From positions 96,823 to 160,822 of the forward strand of contig NZ_JAMXFC010000012.1 of the NCBI RefSeq assembly GCF_025370755.1: DNA of 64,000 nucleotides, in the 5' to 3' direction. The position numbers and the translations under genes are program-made. Below the pieces are notes generated by a model. That model saw only the letters and a program-made list of their open reading frames with translations. It was not told the origin of the DNA and searched no databases. Positions 9,184-19,161 of the stretch are shown piece after piece (position 1 is the first letter of the stretch; each line of letters opens with the position of its first letter). The DNA is from Laspinema sp. D2d. Lineage in GTDB: Bacteria > Cyanobacteriota > Cyanobacteriia > Cyanobacteriales > Laspinemataceae.

Positions 9184-9305
9184 ACTTTTAGTGCAAAATC
9201 TATTAAATCTCTCCAATATTAAGGATACTGCGATCAAAGCTCACTCGGCTCGGTAAAATTACTTTGAATTAGTTAAATTTTCAACAATAAGCCCAGAAAG
9301 ATTTG

Positions 9306-10715
9306 ATGAGCGAACAATCCGAATTAGACTACCGCATAGAACGGGATTCGATGGGAGAACGGCAAATTCCCGCCGCTGCCTACTATGGGATCCAAACCCT
9401 CCGGGCCACGGAAAATTTTCCCATCAGTGGACTCAAACCCTTACCCACCTACCTGGATGCCTGTTTGCTAATCAAAAAAGCCACCGCCCTTGCTAATGGG
9501 GAACTCGGCTGCATTCCCCAGGAACTAAGTCAGGCGATCGCCGAGGCTGCGGATGAAATCCTCAAGGGCGCATTACGGGATCAATTTGTGGTAGATGTTT
9601 ACCAAGCTGGTGCCGGAACCTCTCACCACATGAATGTAAACGAAGTGCTGGCAAATCGCGCCCTAGAACTTCTGGGTGACTGCAAGGGCAATTATCAGCG
9701 GATTAGCCCGAATGATACGGTCAACTACGGGCAATCCACCAATGATGTCATACCCACCGCCATTCGTATTGGCGGACTTTTGGCCTTGCAACATAGTCTT
9801 TATCCTGCCCTCAACGCGGCGATCGCTGCCTTAGAAGCCAAAGCAGTGGAATTTGAGGATATCGTCAAATCCGGCAGAACCCATCTGCAAGACGCCGTAC
9901 CCGTCCGACTTGGGGAAAGTTTTCGTGCCTGGGCTTATATACTTACGGAACACCGGACGCGCATCGAAACTGCGGGGAAAGAACTCACCGTACTGGGAAT
10001 AGGGGGAAGTGCGGCGGGAACGGGTTTAAATACTCATCCCGAGTATCGCGAACAGGTGGTGAAGATTCTCTCAGCGTTGATTAATATTCCTTTGACTCCG
10101 ACGCCGCACTTGATGGCAGCCATGCAAAGTATGGCCCCCTTTGTCAGCGTTTCCGGTGCATTAAGAAATTTAGCCACGGATTGCCTGAAAATTTCCCATG
10201 ATTTGCGCTTGATGGATTCGGGACCGAAAACGGGACTCAAGGAAATTCAATTACCCCCGGTACAACCCGGGTCCTCGATCATGCCCGGGAAATATAATCC
10301 GGTGATGGCAGAGATGACTTCGATGGTGTGTTTTCAGGTGATGGGATATGACAGTGCGATCGCCCTAGCCGCACAAGGGGGACAATTAGAACTGAACGTA
10401 ATGATGCCGTTAATTGCCTATAACCTCATTCACAGCATTGAAATTTTAGGTCATGCGATCGGGGCACTCAGCGAGTTTTGTCTTCAAGGCATTACCTGCG
10501 ATCGCAGCCGTTGTGAACATTACGCTGAGGGTAGTTTAGCCCTCGTCACCGCCCTCAACCCCCATATCGGCTACCTCAACGCCGCCGCCGTCGCCAAAGA
10601 GTCCCTAGAAACCGGGAAATCCTTACGGCAAATCGTCCTAGAACGGGGTTTAATGACCTCAGAACAGTTAGCGGAGGTTCTGGATTTACAAAAAATGAGC
10701 GCCCTCCCGCATTAA
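9306..10715 (+). CDS. aspA: Aspartate ammonia-lyase
   Basis: A 469-residue member of the fumarase/aspartase superfamily, cytoplasmic homotetramer. It removes ammonia from L-aspartate to give fumarate. Supporting motifs are the substrate-binding SGRTHLQDAVP (about 192-202), GTSHHMNVNEV and the signature GSSIMPGKYNP (about 321-331). The signature usually reads MPGKVNP; the Tyr replaces Val here. The N-terminus IERDSMGERQIPAAAYYGIQTLRA is typical of aspartase rather than fumarase C. Start chosen at the ATG 9306, with AGAAAG about six bases upstream; a TTG one codon earlier is less likely. Confidence 0.93.
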   Translation: MSEQSELDYRIERDSMGERQIPAAAYYGIQTLRATENFPISGLKPLPTYLDACLLIKKATALANGELGCIPQELSQAIAEAADEILKGALRDQFVVDVYQAGAGTSHHMNVNEVLANRALELLGDCKGNYQRISPNDTVNYGQSTNDVIPTAIRIGGLLALQHSLYPALNAAIAALEAKAVEFEDIVKSGRTHLQDAVPVRLGESFRAWAYILTEHRTRIETAGKELTVLGIGGSAAGTGLNTHPEYREQVVKILSALINIPLTPTPHLMAAMQSMAPFVSVSGALRNLATDCLKISHDLRLMDSGPKTGLKEIQLPPVQPGSSIMPGKYNPVMAEMTSMVCFQVMGYDSAIALAAQGGQLELNVMMPLIAYNLIHSIEILGHAIGALSEFCLQGITCDRSRCEHYAEGSLALVTALNPHIGYLNAAAVAKESLETGKSLRQIVLERGLMTSEQLAEVLDLQKMSALPH

Positions 10716-10781
10716 AACTCGAACCCGGACATCCCGCCACGACTTCACTCGTTCTCTCCCCAGGACTTACCCATTAGACTG

Positions 10782-10934
10782 CTTGCAAAATTTCTTAAAG
10801 CCCCCCAGGAACTAAACATTTCTTCCTCTGGCTTCCCCCAGGAACTAAATATTTCTTCCTCTGGCTTCCCCCTTCTTAAGGGGGACGGGAGGGGGATCGA
10901 CCGGGGACGGGAGGGGGATCGACCGGGGATCAAT
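10782..10934. repeat. Dispersed G/C-rich repeat, family A (copy 1)
   Basis: Starts CTTGCAAAATTT and contains two AGGAACTAAAxATTTCTTCCTC units and two exact 22-base units GGGGACGGGAGGGGGATC+GACC (10881-10902 and 10903-10924). Related copies occur at 30,750, 44,839 and 50,877. It has no coding potential. Confidence 0.8.
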
Positions 10935-11094
10935 AAACCTGGGGAAGAACTTCAGAGGTATGGGGAAGTGCGGAATCAACCGTAAACCTGCTGACTTGCA
11001 AGCCTGTTTCGTCTGGGACAGCCTACCTGTTAAATTAAGTACAGGTGGCGGCATACCACCGAAATTCACACAATTGTCAATATGGAGTGCAATT

Positions 11095-11415
11095 ATGGCG
11101 AGAGGTTCATTTGCCACAATGCAAGCTCAATCGAGTACAGAAGTGACCTTTTATTATGAAAATGGTCATACAGACTCATTTAAGGTTCCGGTTCCTGGCG
11201 CTCAATTTCAGCAGCAGTTACCCCAGTTGTTAGCCCAACCCTGGATTACCTTGCATCTCGTCGATAATACGGTGATAGTCTCAATGGCTAAGGTGGTTAA
11301 GGTAGAAATTAATCCCCCTGTTCCCGAACTGCAAGGTCCCGGCGTTATCAATAACGGAGAACGCGTGACGACGATGCAGCGGGGTGCTACGGGACGCTTA
11401 CCACAAAATGGTTGA
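11095..11415 (+). CDS. Small protein of unknown function, 106 residues
   Basis: I do not recognise a family. Start is the ATG at 11095, preceded by GGAG (11084-11087) at good spacing; the frame runs 45 codons further upstream into non-conserved sequence. The protein is MARGSFATMQAQSSTEVTFY, then a region alternating hydrophobic and polar residues (LPQLLAQPWITLHLVDNTVIVSMAKVVKVEI), suggesting a small beta-rich fold, and a polar tail. No signal peptide. It looks like a cytoplasmic cyanobacterial conserved protein. The preceding 379-base gap is filled mainly by repeat family A. Confidence 0.6.
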   Translation: MARGSFATMQAQSSTEVTFYYENGHTDSFKVPVPGAQFQQQLPQLLAQPWITLHLVDNTVIVSMAKVVKVEINPPVPELQGPGVINNGERVTTMQRGATGRLPQNG

Positions 11416-11550
11416 ATTTTCAATCGAAGATCGAGGGGATTTTTGAAGTGGGTCAAGGTCATGCCTGGGAGGGGATTCATCACTCTAAACTGTTTACCCC
11501 TCCCGGGTAGTGGTTGACTCTTTTTTAATAAAATTAGCTCAGTTTATCTC

Positions 11551-12510
11551 ATGACAATCGTTAGTTTAATTCGCGCCAATTCTTACGAAAAAGTAGCTCT
11601 TAGAGCATCTATAGAGACTGTTTTAGCGCCTCTAGGAGGAATGAGTGCCCTTGTCAAACCCGGCGATCGGGTTTTGCTGAAACCTAACTTGCTCACCGGG
11701 TCTCATCCGACTAAAGAATGTGTCACTCGACCCGAAATCGTCTGCTGTGTAGCAGAAATGGTGATGGAAGTGGGAGGAAAACCTTTTTTAGGAGATAGTC
11801 CAGCTTTTGGGAGTGCCCGGGGGGTAGCGTTTGCCAATGGATATCAAGAGATTGTGGACCAATTGAATTTACCGATTGTGGAATTTCATGGGAAGCGATA
11901 TCCAACGAATGCCACGGAATTTAATCATTTACGATTATCGAAGGAGGCAATGGAAGCCGATGTTGTGATTAATTTACCCAAGGTGAAATCCCATGTTCAA
12001 TTGACGATGACAATGGGGGTTAAAAATTTATTTGGCTGTGTTCCCGGAAAAATGAAAGCCTGGTGGCATTTGGAAGCGGGAAAGGATGTGAATCGCTTTG
12101 GGGAAATGTTAGTAGAAACGGCGCGGGTGATTTCTCCTAATTTAACGATTGTTGATGGGATTATCGGCCATGAAGGGAATGGTCCAAGTGGGGGAGAACC
12201 CCGACTGCTGGGACTGTTGGCGGCGTCGGAGAATGTGTTTGCCTGCGATCGCGCCCTACTAGAGGTGCTGAATGTCCCACCAGAACTGGTCCCCACTGCT
12301 GCGGCATCGTTACGATTGGGGATCTGTCCAGAATTGGCAGAGATTCAGTTTCCTTTGTTGAAACCTGTTGACTTCAATATTCAGGATTGGAAGCTGCCAG
12401 ATGCCTTAGTTCCCATTGATTTTGGAATGCCTCGCGTTCTCAAATCTACGTTCCGGCATTTGTACATTCGGTTTATTAAGGAACCGATAAAATTGTATGG
12501 GAATCGGTAG
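11551..12510 (+). CDS. DUF362 domain protein
   Basis: A 319-residue DUF362 protein. Typical motifs are KPGDRVLLKPNLLTGSHP (about 36-53), a GDSPAFGSA turn (about 87), INLPKVKSHVQLTMTMGVKN (about 145-164) and the GHEGNGPSGG segment (about 208). Many DUF362 proteins carry a ferredoxin-type domain; this one shows no CxxCxxC cluster. The biochemical role of the family is not established. It stands alone between a small plus-strand gene and a convergent CHAT gene. Confidence 0.85.
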   Translation: MTIVSLIRANSYEKVALRASIETVLAPLGGMSALVKPGDRVLLKPNLLTGSHPTKECVTRPEIVCCVAEMVMEVGGKPFLGDSPAFGSARGVAFANGYQEIVDQLNLPIVEFHGKRYPTNATEFNHLRLSKEAMEADVVINLPKVKSHVQLTMTMGVKNLFGCVPGKMKAWWHLEAGKDVNRFGEMLVETARVISPNLTIVDGIIGHEGNGPSGGEPRLLGLLAASENVFACDRALLEVLNVPPELVPTAAASLRLGICPELAEIQFPLLKPVDFNIQDWKLPDALVPIDFGMPRVLKSTFRHLYIRFIKEPIKLYGNR

Positions 12511-12672
12511 AGTTAAGACGTTAGTTTTAAAAAAGATTCATCGCCTAAAATTTGCGATTTGAATCCGGGACGAAGAGGAAAAATAAACCGGCTTTCTGCT
12601 GCTAGTTGGGGATAAATTCCCCAATCTTTAGCCCAGAAACCCGGTTTACAACTGTTGCTAAAACAGGAAAGT

Positions 12673-14073
12673 TTAGGCTTCTCCAATTAAGGTAAAGGCT
12701 GCCCAGTCTCGGGGGTTGGGATACTGTTCCATTGTGGTTAACATGGCCGTTCTTAGGGATTGGGCTTTATCACAGGTTTGGCGGAATTGGTAATAAAATT
12801 CTTTCATAAAATCTAGGTTGGAGGTGGTGGGGGGTAACCAGAGAGACATTAGTAAACTGGGTACTCCAGCGGTGATAAAAGCTTGAGATAATTCCACAAC
12901 TCCATCCCCCCAAATTCGACCTCTGCCGGTATCACAGCCACTCAAAACCACGAGTTGAGCGGTGAGATTTAAGTGTAAGATGTCATTAATTGTCATCAGT
13001 CCATGAGTGTTGGGACTGGGTGCAAAGGCGATCGCCGATTGCAATCCTTCGATGTCATCAAGAAAAACATGGGTAGCCAGATGAATGATATTGGCAGACC
13101 CCATTTTTTGGAGGATAGCTGATTTCGTAGCCCGATCGCCCGTAATCGGTTGAGTTTTCAGGACCTGGGCGATCGCCTCCGCTTCCAGTTGAGTCCCCGG
13201 AATTTGCAGCAATTGTACCGGCGGTTCCCCAAATTCCAAACAAATGCTAGGCATGGTAGGGTTTCCAACGACGAGGCATTCTTGAAGGGATTCCAGGGTC
13301 AAGCAGCAATGAGGGCTGCTATTTCCTCCCACCGTCTGAAATGCGAGTTCCCGTTCAACGAGGGGTTCTCGTTGCCGCTGAGTCACCCCCAGGGCTTGAA
13401 TGGAGGGGGCGGTGAGTAGGGTATGCTTTTCGATGGGATATTGACCATTGGAATCGATTAATGCCGCAAAGGGAACCAGGAATAAAAAATCCTGGGGAAT
13501 AATCGTCACCCGTTTTTGGGGGTCCTTGGGCAACAAATCGGCGATCGGTGCTATGAGAATTTGATACAAGAACTGGAGTTGTTGGCGACAAAGCAACCGT
13601 TCGCGATCGCTATAGCCCACATTAATTAATTCCCGGACGCTACGAACCAGACCCGCTAGGGACGTGTTATCTTCGTACCAGACCGATTGCAGGTCTACTT
13701 GACGAAAGTCAATTTTCCCCGAGGGCGAAATAACCCAAATAAATAGTTCAGTCGCATAAGCGTACAGGGTCTTGATCCCGATTTGCAGCCGCGACATTTC
13801 ATAAAATTGTTGATAATCATAAATCAAGGAATAATAAACTAAAGTCGAATTGTGAGCTTTAGCAATTTGTTTAATTTTATAAAGACTCGGGGGTTCTACG
13901 GAACCCAGGCACTTACCCTCTGGTCCTAATCGGGTGGCTAAGAGATGCTCAACTGCTTTGGATCGTCCTTGTTCTGCCACTTCTAAGGCCGCTTCAGTTC
14001 TGCGTTGAACTACTAAAATTCGTTCAAAACCTCGGTAAATATCCGGTTGTCCTTCATGCGCAAAAATGTTCAT
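12673..14073 (-). CDS. CHAT-domain protein (caspase-like peptidase fold)
   Basis: A 466-residue protein. Residues about 1-60 (ALEVAEQGRSKAVEHLLATR) look like the last part of a TPR-type helical region. The CHAT domain follows, from about 170 to the end, with catalytic-type His335 (HLATH) and Cys380 (LSGCDTG). CHAT domains are caspase-clan proteases and in several systems act after sensing by TPR or other modules. Here the usual long TPR sensor is missing, and a stop codon lies in frame just 10 bases upstream of the ATG, so the gene either is a short form or has lost its 5' part. No signal peptide. No recognised substrate gene is adjacent. Confidence 0.87.
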   Translation of the reverse strand: MNIFAHEGQPDIYRGFERILVVQRRTEAALEVAEQGRSKAVEHLLATRLGPEGKCLGSVEPPSLYKIKQIAKAHNSTLVYYSLIYDYQQFYEMSRLQIGIKTLYAYATELFIWVISPSGKIDFRQVDLQSVWYEDNTSLAGLVRSVRELINVGYSDRERLLCRQQLQFLYQILIAPIADLLPKDPQKRVTIIPQDFLFLVPFAALIDSNGQYPIEKHTLLTAPSIQALGVTQRQREPLVERELAFQTVGGNSSPHCCLTLESLQECLVVGNPTMPSICLEFGEPPVQLLQIPGTQLEAEAIAQVLKTQPITGDRATKSAILQKMGSANIIHLATHVFLDDIEGLQSAIAFAPSPNTHGLMTINDILHLNLTAQLVVLSGCDTGRGRIWGDGVVELSQAFITAGVPSLLMSLWLPPTTSNLDFMKEFYYQFRQTCDKAQSLRTAMLTTMEQYPNPRDWAAFTLIGEA

Positions 14074-14567
14074 GCTTTGCCCCTAAGTTCAGCATTCAAT
14101 ACGATCGCCTTGACCGGAAGGAAACGCCGCGTTATTTTTAGGCGATCCCTTAAATCATAATCGATTTCAGCCCTCATGAATAGGTCGGTTTCAGGCTTTT
14201 TTTCGAGGTTTTTGTTGCGTTTTGTTGCGCGATCGCCCCCTTGCGGAGAGCGGGGTTAGGGGCTCAGAAAAATTGAGGGTTGATGATGACACAAAATCCA
14301 ATATTTTTAGGTCTGCAAACCCTGATCAATTCACCGGGTTCGGCAACTGGGAGCGGATCGTTTCCGGCGCTTCTATGCAGAGAAAACCCAGGGTTAAAAA
14401 CCGGATGGATAGAGTATGAGGACTTTTAATCAATGGCTGTCGTCTCGGGGAGTAGGTCCCTTCACTCCTCGCGGTTGGCGATCCAAAAGGGACCTCATCC
14501 CTGCTCCATATTTGAGGAACACCCAAACTGAGCAGGATCTGGGCAGATATTAAGTTGGGGATTGCCC
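14074..14567. other. Intergenic gap without recognised feature
   Basis: About 490 bases between the CHAT gene and the next minus-strand gene. It contains HIP1 sites and short C/G runs but no open frame that looks coding on either strand and no clear RNA structure. Confidence 0.5.
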
Positions 14568-15293
14568 CTAGGGGATCAGTGGCGGTTCTGGAGTGGATGG
14601 CTCAAAAACTGGAGCACCCGTGGGATTTAGGGTCGGTACCGCAGGGGACAAGGGTTTTGCAGAAAGGGTATTGGCGACCAAAACATACCCTAAGTAAGCG
14701 GGTAAAACCATCGAAGCCACGGCGGCGATCGCACCAACCACATTCAGCCACCCTGTAGCCGGTCCATAATGAGAGCGATAGGGGTCAAAATTGATCCCCT
14801 CCTCCTTAATCATTGTTCGCCATGCGATCGCCCGCTTGAACCGGACCCGGCGATCGTCCAGCTTTTCCAAAAGTGTCCAACCGGCTTGTAGTTCTTCCTC
14901 ACACAATCCCTGGAAAATTTGGGGATCGCGAAACAAATCGAAACTGGCCCGCACGATTTTATACTCCCACTCACCATTGTGGGAATCCCGAGAAGACCCA
15001 ACACTCGCCTCGGGCACAGGGGGACGCAAGGCAGCAATCACCGCCGTTACCTCCTCGGGTTTAGGCGGTACAGAAAATTGTTCTGCACTCTTGCCGCCAT
15101 TCAGAGGCAAGGACGTGGGTGGGTGTTCGACTTTTGTTAAATTTCGATGATTTTGATGATCCGTCACAAGTTCTTCCTCCTCCTGATCTTGTTGCCGTAA
15201 CAGTAGTTGCCTCCAGCGCAACCAACCCCCGGCAACCACTGCCTCAATGCCGAGACTCCCCACAAATACGCTCCACAACACAATGACTTGCAT
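14568..15293 (-). CDS. Membrane protein of unknown function, two TM segments
   Basis: A 241-residue protein with an N-terminal membrane segment (about 3-24) and a second near the C-terminus (GWLNVVGAIAAVASMVLPAYLGYVLVAN, about 183-207). A charged, variable linker (QQDQEEEELV) and a small soluble domain (EWEYKIVRASFDLFRDPQIFQ ... GWTLLEKLDDRRVRFKR) lie between them. The soluble part has a simple alpha/beta pattern seen in several cyanobacterial unknown proteins. The start at 15293 is supported by AAGGA five bases before the ATG; the open frame extends 22 codons upstream. The C-terminus is Pro-rich. Function unknown. Confidence 0.7.
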   Translation of the reverse strand: MQVIVLWSVFVGSLGIEAVVAGGWLRWRQLLLRQQDQEEEELVTDHQNHRNLTKVEHPPTSLPLNGGKSAEQFSVPPKPEEVTAVIAALRPPVPEASVGSSRDSHNGEWEYKIVRASFDLFRDPQIFQGLCEEELQAGWTLLEKLDDRRVRFKRAIAWRTMIKEEGINFDPYRSHYGPATGWLNVVGAIAAVASMVLPAYLGYVLVANTLSAKPLSPAVPTLNPTGAPVFEPSTPEPPLIP

Positions 15294-15552
15294 ATTTTTC
15301 CTTGCCTCAAGGGTGTGAGATGAAGGATGAGGGATGAAGGGGACCGTCTCAGGGCGCAAGGATTAGCAAATTTCTCAAATTTTATTTGGGGGTTAAAATT
15401 TGGTGATTTTTATGCAAAACTCTACCCCTTGCTGCGGACTTATCCAGGATGGGAGAGGATTAAGCTAGGCTTCTTTCCCACCCTAAGCTCCAAAAAAGCT
15501 GGGTTATGGCGCTTGAATGGTCCCTTAAAACTTCATCGTTTAGACTTCACCC

Positions 15553-16716
15553 TTATTCCTTTAGTTTTAAATACCCTTCCACTAAACAATCGGTTCCAAT
15601 CGTCCGCCATTTTACCCGGTCTAAGGTTAAGGCATCACCCATCCGAGTTAAGCCCAAATTCCCGACGGGCGAGGGTGCTGATTGACCCCCGACAATTTTG
15701 GGGGCAATAAACGCGAGAACTTTTTGAACTGCGCCATCTGCGATCGCCCGCGCTGCCAACAGTCCACCACATTCCCACAGAACCGACAGAAACTCCCGCT
15801 GATAGAGATACTCCATCGCGATCGCCGGAGTTAAGGGATCAAGCTCTATCACTTCAACGCCTTTATTCAAAAGCCACTGCTGCATATCCGGATTTGCTCC
15901 GGGCTGAGTCAGCACTAGGGTCCCTGCCTCGGAAACCTCCCACAGATGGGCCGATTCGGGCAAATCTAGGGTACGAGTCATCACCACGCGTAAGGGGTTC
16001 TGAGTGCCGGTATGGTGACTGGTGAGCTGCGGATTGTCCTGACGCACCGTATTTCCCCCGATGATAACGGCATCGCACACCGCACGCAGGGTATGCACTT
16101 CATGACGCGCTTCGGGACTGGTAATCCAGGTGCTGTGCCCGGTGGTGGTGGCAATTTTGCCATCGAGGGTCATGGCATATTTTAAAATTCCAAAGGGACG
16201 ATGGTAGATGACCCGATGGAGAAAAGCTTCATTCAGCTTGCGGCAGGCTTCTTCTTCGACTCCTACCACTACTTCAATTCCTGCCGATCGCAGGCGCTGG
16301 ATACCCCCACCGGACACCCGGGGATCAGCATCAACCATCCCCACCACCACTTTGGCGACTTTCGCTGCAATCAAGGCTTCAGAACAAGGGGGGGTGCGTC
16401 CATAATGATTGCAAGGTTCTAGGTTGACATAGACTGTGGCACCTTGGGCCTGTTCCCCAGCTCCTTGCAGAGCAAAGACTTCTGCATGAGGCTGTCCCGC
16501 ACCGGGATGAAAACCTTCTGAGATGATTTGGCCCTCTTTGACAATCACGGAACCCACTAAGGGGTTCGGTGCCGTCTTTCCTAATGCAAGTTGAGCCAAC
16601 TCAATACAGCGACGCATCATTGAGCAATCAAAGTCGCTAAACTCACTCTCGCCACTGGGGTTTGAGGGGGTAAAGTCTGGATTCGGGAGTCCTGGCACTT
16701 GAGAGGTCACGGGCAA
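15553..16716 (-). CDS. ribD: Bifunctional riboflavin biosynthesis protein RibD
   Basis: A 387-residue enzyme of riboflavin synthesis. The N-terminal zinc deaminase domain has HAE (77-79) and Cys102/Cys111 (PCNHYGRTPPC). The C-terminal reductase domain begins near 170 (RPFGILKYAMTLDGKIAT) and uses NADPH on the deaminated pyrimidine. The start is a TTG at 16716, preceded by GGAAAAGGA; later ATG codons would cut into the conserved first helix (FDCSMMRRCIELA), so the TTG is preferred. The gene is divergent from an MscS channel gene with only 20 bases between the outermost starts, which suggests the neighbour starts further in. Confidence 0.95.
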   Translation of the reverse strand: MPVTSQVPGLPNPDFTPSNPSGESEFSDFDCSMMRRCIELAQLALGKTAPNPLVGSVIVKEGQIISEGFHPGAGQPHAEVFALQGAGEQAQGATVYVNLEPCNHYGRTPPCSEALIAAKVAKVVVGMVDADPRVSGGGIQRLRSAGIEVVVGVEEEACRKLNEAFLHRVIYHRPFGILKYAMTLDGKIATTTGHSTWITSPEARHEVHTLRAVCDAVIIGGNTVRQDNPQLTSHHTGTQNPLRVVMTRTLDLPESAHLWEVSEAGTLVLTQPGANPDMQQWLLNKGVEVIELDPLTPAIAMEYLYQREFLSVLWECGGLLAARAIADGAVQKVLAFIAPKIVGGQSAPSPVGNLGLTRMGDALTLDRVKWRTIGTDCLVEGYLKLKE

Positions 16717-16736
16717 ATGTTCCTTTTCCTGCTGTC

Positions 16737-18878
16737 ATGATGAAGCTTAACCCTGAGTTTATCGAAAAGACTGACGTTCCAACAGCCACGCAGTATAATC
16801 AAGTCGAAGCGAGGTTAAGTTTTGTGAAGTTAAAAGCTGAAAAAATTATCATGGACATTCAAAACAGTCAAGATATAAAACCAGCTAGGATTGGCCGATC
16901 GCCCAGAGTGGGCGGAAAGATTGCGAAACAGATCGGGCAATGGGCGGCGATCGCAGCGCTTCAGGTGGTGACCCTCCAATCCTGTCCCGTTCCAGCAGCG
17001 ATCGCCCAGCTTCCACCGGAACAATCTAACCCCGAGGCTTCCCCAGAATCCGAACCCCTTGACCCTGCCGCCGAATCACTGCGTCACTCTTCGTCCACCA
17101 CCGCAGCCCTCTTATCTGTATTTCCCAATAACTGGCTCTCCAACGACTGGTTTTCCCCCTATCTGAATCGTCCTGTCCGCCTCGATGGCAGGACCCTATT
17201 TCCCGTGGCTCCCATTGAACTATCCGAGGGGTCTCGGGTAGAGGCGATCGAGCGACAACTCCAGCAGTTGCTTGAAGCGATCGAAACCGAACTAGACGAA
17301 AATCCCCAGACTCAGAACCCTAACGGAACCTATTCATCCGCCGAAATTACCACCTTCATCAATCAAAATCTGCAAATCTACAACAATCCTCTAGGCGGGT
17401 TACCCGTCATTTATGCCCGGTGGGGGGGAGCAGAAACCCAACAAATTCGACTCCTAACCGTAACCGCTGTAGATGCGGAACGCTTAGGAATGCCTCTGGA
17501 AATGGTAGCCGATCGCTGGCAACAACAGATTCGCCAGGGACTGTTACGAGCGTTATTAGAGCGTCAACCCGACTATCTCAAACAACAGGTCGTCTGGTCT
17601 GTTTCCATCGGTTTAGCGATGGTCCTATCCAGTTTGATCCTGTTTTACTATCAGAAACAATTTAAACGGAAACGGGAGCAAATCCACGCCACTCCTTATC
17701 CCCTTCCCCAAGAGAACCCCCCAGTTCCTCCCCCGGAAGTTCAGCAATTAGAAGACGCTGTTCCCGTCGCCGAATCGGAATCCCTTGAAGTGCAGCAACA
17801 AACCGAATCCATGCGGGAGTTGCAGTACAAAATGAAGCAGCAACAACAGCTCAATGTCAACGATATCCAACAACGATTGGCGCAATTTGGGCAAGTTGTT
17901 ATCTGGGGAGGAGGAACCTACAGTATTTTGGGCTTGTTTCCCATGAGTCGAGGCGTCCAAGTGCTGATTTTGTCTTTACTTCCTGTGCCTTTGCGGTTGC
18001 TGGGGGTGGTGTTGAGTACATACGTGGGGGTGCGCTTGAGTGCGATCGCCATTGATCGGTTCTTTAGCGTCTTGCAAGAGGGTAAATTAGTAGATTTGAA
18101 TGCATCCCGACGGTTAGCATTGCGGTTTTCCACCTTTTCTGGAGTGTTTAAAAGTCTCAGTGCCGTGGGGTGGGTGAGTATTGGCATTCTCATGGCTCTA
18201 TCGGTGATTGGCTTAGATATTGCGCCAATTCTCGCCGGGGCGGGGATTATTGGTTTGGGGATTTCTTTGGCTTCTCAAAGTTTAATTAAAGACACAATTA
18301 ATGGGTTTTTGATTTTGTTTGAAGACCAATATGCGATCGGGGATGTGATTCTGGTAGACAATGTAGGCGGACTCGTGGAAAATATGAATCTGCGGATTAC
18401 TCAACTGCGCAATGGTGAAGGACAGTTAATTACGATTCCCAATAGTGCAATTTCTATTGTTCGCAATCTGTCTAAAGAATGGGCAAGAGTGGATCTCACG
18501 ATCACAGTGGCTTATCAGAATAATGTAGACCGGGTATTGGAAGTGCTGCAAGAATTATCCTTAGAGATTTACAGCGAACCCGAATGGCAGGAGAAAATGA
18601 TTGATTCCCCGGAAGTGTTGGGGATCGACCAGATTGATCATACGGGAATTTTAATTAGAATTTGGATCAAAACGAAGCCGCTGCAACATTGGAGTGTGGG
18701 GCGAGAGTTTCGCCGCCGGATGAAGACGCGGTTGGATCAAACCGGAATTGCGATCGCTGTACCGCAACAATCCGTAGTATTTCAGAGTTCCTTGGAACTC
18801 TTGAAACAGGCTCGAAATGGCAACGGGGAACAGGCCCCCAAGATCCTGATAGGAAATTCTGATCAGGCTTTATCCTAA
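16737..18878 (+). CDS. MscS-family mechanosensitive channel
   Basis: Up to 713 residues. A signal-like hydrophobic segment (WAAIAALQVVTLQS, about 62-75) precedes a long periplasmic-type region (about 90-280), then membrane helices (about 280-300, 390-440, 475-500). The MscS pore and beta domain follow: GAGIIGLGISLASQSLIKD (about 500-518), then EDQYAIGDVILVDNVGGLVE. The channel opens under membrane tension to release solutes. An ATG at 16851 (residue 39) is a plausible alternative start that would leave about 130 bases for the divergent ribD promoter. The extended periplasmic N-terminus marks it as a larger cyanobacterial MscS rather than a minimal one. Confidence 0.9.
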   Translation: MMKLNPEFIEKTDVPTATQYNQVEARLSFVKLKAEKIIMDIQNSQDIKPARIGRSPRVGGKIAKQIGQWAAIAALQVVTLQSCPVPAAIAQLPPEQSNPEASPESEPLDPAAESLRHSSSTTAALLSVFPNNWLSNDWFSPYLNRPVRLDGRTLFPVAPIELSEGSRVEAIERQLQQLLEAIETELDENPQTQNPNGTYSSAEITTFINQNLQIYNNPLGGLPVIYARWGGAETQQIRLLTVTAVDAERLGMPLEMVADRWQQQIRQGLLRALLERQPDYLKQQVVWSVSIGLAMVLSSLILFYYQKQFKRKREQIHATPYPLPQENPPVPPPEVQQLEDAVPVAESESLEVQQQTESMRELQYKMKQQQQLNVNDIQQRLAQFGQVVIWGGGTYSILGLFPMSRGVQVLILSLLPVPLRLLGVVLSTYVGVRLSAIAIDRFFSVLQEGKLVDLNASRRLALRFSTFSGVFKSLSAVGWVSIGILMALSVIGLDIAPILAGAGIIGLGISLASQSLIKDTINGFLILFEDQYAIGDVILVDNVGGLVENMNLRITQLRNGEGQLITIPNSAISIVRNLSKEWARVDLTITVAYQNNVDRVLEVLQELSLEIYSEPEWQEKMIDSPEVLGIDQIDHTGILIRIWIKTKPLQHWSVGREFRRRMKTRLDQTGIAIAVPQQSVVFQSSLELLKQARNGNGEQAPKILIGNSDQALS

Positions 18879-19094
18879 TCTGGAATCCGTTTCTAGGACA
18901 TGGATACATCAAGGTTTAGAACTTGGGTTTTTTAACAAAAGTTCTGAGGATTAATAACCCAGGAATACCAAAAAATCAGGTTTTTATCCTCTTGATTTAA
19001 TACTATACTGAGGCCCTAAGCCGTTTGCCAAAATAGACAACTAGGAGTGCGATCATTATCTCCACTTATCACTAAAAAGGGATATCTACACAAA

Positions 19095-19125
19095 TCCCCC
19101 ACCTTAAACAGGTGGAGGATTTTTT
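19095..19125 (+). terminator. Intrinsic terminator between MscS and peroxiredoxin genes
   Basis: TCCCCCACCT (19095-19104) pairs with AGGTGGAGGA (19110-19119) with one mismatch; loop TAAAC; then six T. Placed about 220 bases after the MscS stop codon, in the gap before the convergent peroxiredoxin gene. The stem wording also resembles hairpins at IS200/IS605 ends, but no such transposase is present. Confidence 0.7.
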
Positions 19126-19161
19126 AGACCTAATCTAAACCCAATTCATGATGACGGGGCC

